Shown here one piece after another: positions 6,544-8,269 of a DNA stretch of 8,269 nucleotides. Both the position numbers and the translations under genes were made by a program. The notes below the pieces were generated by a model. The model did no database searches. It was not told the origin of the DNA and worked only from the letters and a program-made list of their open reading frames with translations. Source of the DNA: Planctomycetota bacterium. GTDB taxonomy: Bacteria; Planctomycetota; Phycisphaerae; WQYP01. Where the stretch lies: the NCBI GenBank assembly GCA_021785155.1, contig JAJYGE010000312.1:1-8269 (forward strand). Reading direction: 5' to 3'. Position 1 is the first letter of the stretch, and each line of letters begins with the position of its first letter.

Positions 6544-7983
6544 TCAAACCTTCAAGACCACATCATGCTTCAACCGGCCCTGATAACGCTGACGGATCGG
6601 TTCCACAATTTGCCGGACAAATTCATCAACCTGCTGCGGAGACCGCCCGATATATTTCCGCGGATCCATCACGCCTTCAAGGTCAACGGACTTAAAGGCG
6701 GCATCCGCCTTCAACCGGGCGATGAGATCATTGGGGCGGCCATGCTGTTTAACTTCCGCTCCGGCAGCCATGGAATGCTGGCGAATGCGTTCGTGCAAAT
6801 CCTGCCGGTCGCCACCGGCCTTGACCGCCACCATGAGAATATTTTCCGTGGTCATAAACGGCAACTCTGCCGCAAGACGTTGCGCGATGACATTTTGATT
6901 CACCACCAGCCCGCGCGATACATGCACCAGCATGTCCAATATGGCATCTGCAGTTAAAAAAGCTTCCGGAATGGAAAGCCGTTTGTTGGAAGAATCATCC
7001 AGCGTGCGTTCAAACATCTGCTGCGCGGCGGTAAACAGAGGCTGCTGCACAATACCCATCAGCCAGCGGGCCAAGCCGGTAATTCGCTCACAGAGCACGG
7101 GGTTGCGCTTATAAGCCATGGCCGATGAACCCACCTGTTCATCCTCAAAAGGCTCTTCGACTTCCTTAAACGCCGCCAGCAGCCGCACATCCTGTGCCAG
7201 CTTATGAGCGCTGGCCCCCAACGCCGCCAGGCTGGAAACCACCTGCACATCAATAATGCGGGAATACGTTTGCCCGGAAACCGGATGCACCCGTTTGAAA
7301 CCGAGTTTTTCCGCAACCGCAAATTCAAGTTTTCTGACTTTTTCGTGATCCCCCTCAAAAAGTTCCAGAAAGGATGCCTGCGTACCGGTGGTACCTTTAA
7401 TACCCCGAAGCATCAGTGTCTGCTGGCGCAATTCAATATCCGCCAGACACAGGACAAAATCATAACACCACAGGACTGCCCGTTTCCCCAGCGTCGTGGG
7501 CTGAGCCGGTTGAATATGCGTATAAGCCAGCACGGGCAATTCACGCCATTGCGTGGCAAATGTGGCGATGTTATCAATGACAATCGCCAGTTTGCGGGCC
7601 GTTATATCCAGTGCATCCCGCAATAACAGCACATCGGTGTTGTCCACAATATCCATGGAGGTCGCGCCAAGATGCAAAATGGCCTTGGCCGCCGGAGCGG
7701 CTTTGGCAAACGTATGCAGATGGGCCATGACATCATGCCGCAGTCTGGCCTCCTGCTTAGCGGCCTCATCAAAATCGATATCATTAAGATGCGCTTTCAT
7801 CTGGGCGATTTGTTCATTGGTAATGGGCATGCCGAGCTGTTGCTGGGCTTCCGCCAGCGCCAACCAGATTTTGCGCCAGGTCGAGAATTTTCTCTGGGGA
7901 GAAAACACTTCCAGCATTTCAGCCGAGGCGTTACGTGTTACCAGCGGACTTTGATAAACCAACATTTCCAGAGGCGTTTCCAT
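6544..7983 (-). CDS. purB: Adenylosuccinate lyase, eukaryote-like type
   Basis: This enzyme cleaves SAICAR to AICAR and adenylosuccinate to AMP, releasing fumarate in both steps of purine synthesis. The 479 residues are close to the human/yeast enzymes (about 480) and longer than the 430-residue B. subtilis type. RHDVMAH (82-88), HLGATS (104-109) and THIQPAQ (155-161, His156 as probable general acid) are all present. The signature loop SSAMAYKRNP (286-295) carries the catalytic serine and is closer to eukaryotic SSAM(P/A)YKRNP than to the usual bacterial GSSxMPxKxNP. The ATG at 7983 has GGAG 5 nt upstream. The protein is a soluble homotetramer in the family. It is the first gene of a two-gene unit with rlmN; the pairing has no obvious pathway link. 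Confidence 0.95.
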   Translation of the reverse strand: METPLEMLVYQSPLVTRNASAEMLEVFSPQRKFSTWRKIWLALAEAQQQLGMPITNEQIAQMKAHLNDIDFDEAAKQEARLRHDVMAHLHTFAKAAPAAKAILHLGATSMDIVDNTDVLLLRDALDITARKLAIVIDNIATFATQWRELPVLAYTHIQPAQPTTLGKRAVLWCYDFVLCLADIELRQQTLMLRGIKGTTGTQASFLELFEGDHEKVRKLEFAVAEKLGFKRVHPVSGQTYSRIIDVQVVSSLAALGASAHKLAQDVRLLAAFKEVEEPFEDEQVGSSAMAYKRNPVLCERITGLARWLMGIVQQPLFTAAQQMFERTLDDSSNKRLSIPEAFLTADAILDMLVHVSRGLVVNQNVIAQRLAAELPFMTTENILMVAVKAGGDRQDLHERIRQHSMAAGAEVKQHGRPNDLIARLKADAAFKSVDLEGVMDPRKYIGRSPQQVDEFVRQIVEPIRQRYQGRLKHDVVLKV

Positions 7984-8086
7984 CTATTCTCCATTGAGCC
8001 ATTACGCCGCGCGCAGCGGACACCGGCAGCGCGAACCACCTGCCTATACGCCACAGGACACAACGAAACAACCCATTGTGCCACAG

Positions 8087-8115
8087 CGTATAAAACATTA
8101 CCAAGTGAATGGTAA
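8087..8115 (-). promoter_or_regulatory. Possible promoter of purB-rlmN
   Basis: On the minus strand, TTACCA (8115-8110) and TATACG (8092-8087) are 17 nt apart, each matching 4 of 6 consensus positions. The predicted leader is about 95-100 nt. The -35 overlaps the inverted repeat at 8098-8115. Confidence 0.35.
8098..8115. promoter_or_regulatory. Inverted repeat TTACCA-N6-TGGTAA upstream of purB
   Basis: The perfect 6-bp arms are separated by 6 nt, overlapping the candidate purB -35 box. The size and position suit a small repressor operator, but no regulator can be named. Such a short dyad could also arise by chance. Confidence 0.35.
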
Positions 8116-8193
8116 CACAATATGCCCAAACTGGAAATTTACCCAAGCAGAAAGAAATTGTGCTGTCCTTCGGACCATGTAATCACGAAAGTC

Positions 8194-8223
8194 TTGACAC
8201 CGCCGCCGCTTGCAGCCTATATT
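8194..8223 (+). promoter_or_regulatory. Strong sigma70-type promoter reading out of the right edge
   Basis: The perfect -35 TTGACA (8194-8199) is 18 nt from TATATT (8218-8223), which matches the -10 consensus at 5 of 6 positions. Transcription would start near 8230, divergent from purB. No start codon with a Shine-Dalgarno is visible before the window ends, so its gene is outside. Confidence 0.6.
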
Positions 8224-8269
8224 CCCATCGGCATTGAAGAAGGTGCCATCGGAACGTTTGACAGGATAG

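Overview
The window reads as ordinary bacterial chromosome of moderate G+C (roughly 50-55 %, by eye). The host is probably a member of the Planctomycetes or a related PVC lineage. That is a low-confidence inference from three protein features: a ClpP with a long N-terminal extension, a short RlmN-type radical SAM protein, and an adenylosuccinate lyase of the eukaryote-like type. No rRNA, tRNA, CRISPR array, transposase or phage gene was found.

Left part (1-1230, minus strand): a copper or metal-responsive unit. A CsoR-type repressor lies 13 bp upstream of the 5' end of a P1B-type metal ATPase. The ATPase begins with two YHS domains and two Cys-rich heavy-metal-binding domains and runs off the left edge. 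In front of csoR are a sigma70-like promoter and a 21-bp inverted repeat (9-bp arms) of the kind bound by CsoR proteins. This implies an autoregulated csoR-ATPase operon.

From about 1230 to 2190 no gene is supported. Its right half holds degenerate short repeats: four copies of CCAATACTG in two related clusters, and three copies of AGTTTATCCC, two of them inside longer paralogous units.

Centre (2225-5606, plus strand): a complete aldo/keto reductase, then a likely operon of a ClpP protease subunit, a possible 32-residue small ORF and a GT4-type glycosyltransferase. The small ORF overlaps the clpP stop (ATGA), and its own stop overlaps the Shine-Dalgarno of the glycosyltransferase.

Right part (5611-7983, minus strand): purB (adenylosuccinate lyase) followed after 3 bp by an rlmN-like 23S rRNA/tRNA adenine-C2 methyltransferase gene. 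The latter converges on the glycosyltransferase gene with only 4 bp between stop codons. The rlmN-like protein lacks most of the usual N-terminal domain but keeps every catalytic cysteine. Upstream of purB are a probable promoter and a short inverted repeat. Pointing the other way, a near-consensus promoter (TTGACA-18-TATATT) leaves the window at the right edge.

I found no convincing undescribed system. The items most worth a second look are the CsoR operator arrangement, the small ORF between clpP and the glycosyltransferase gene, the short RlmN, and the repeat-bearing gene-free kilobase.
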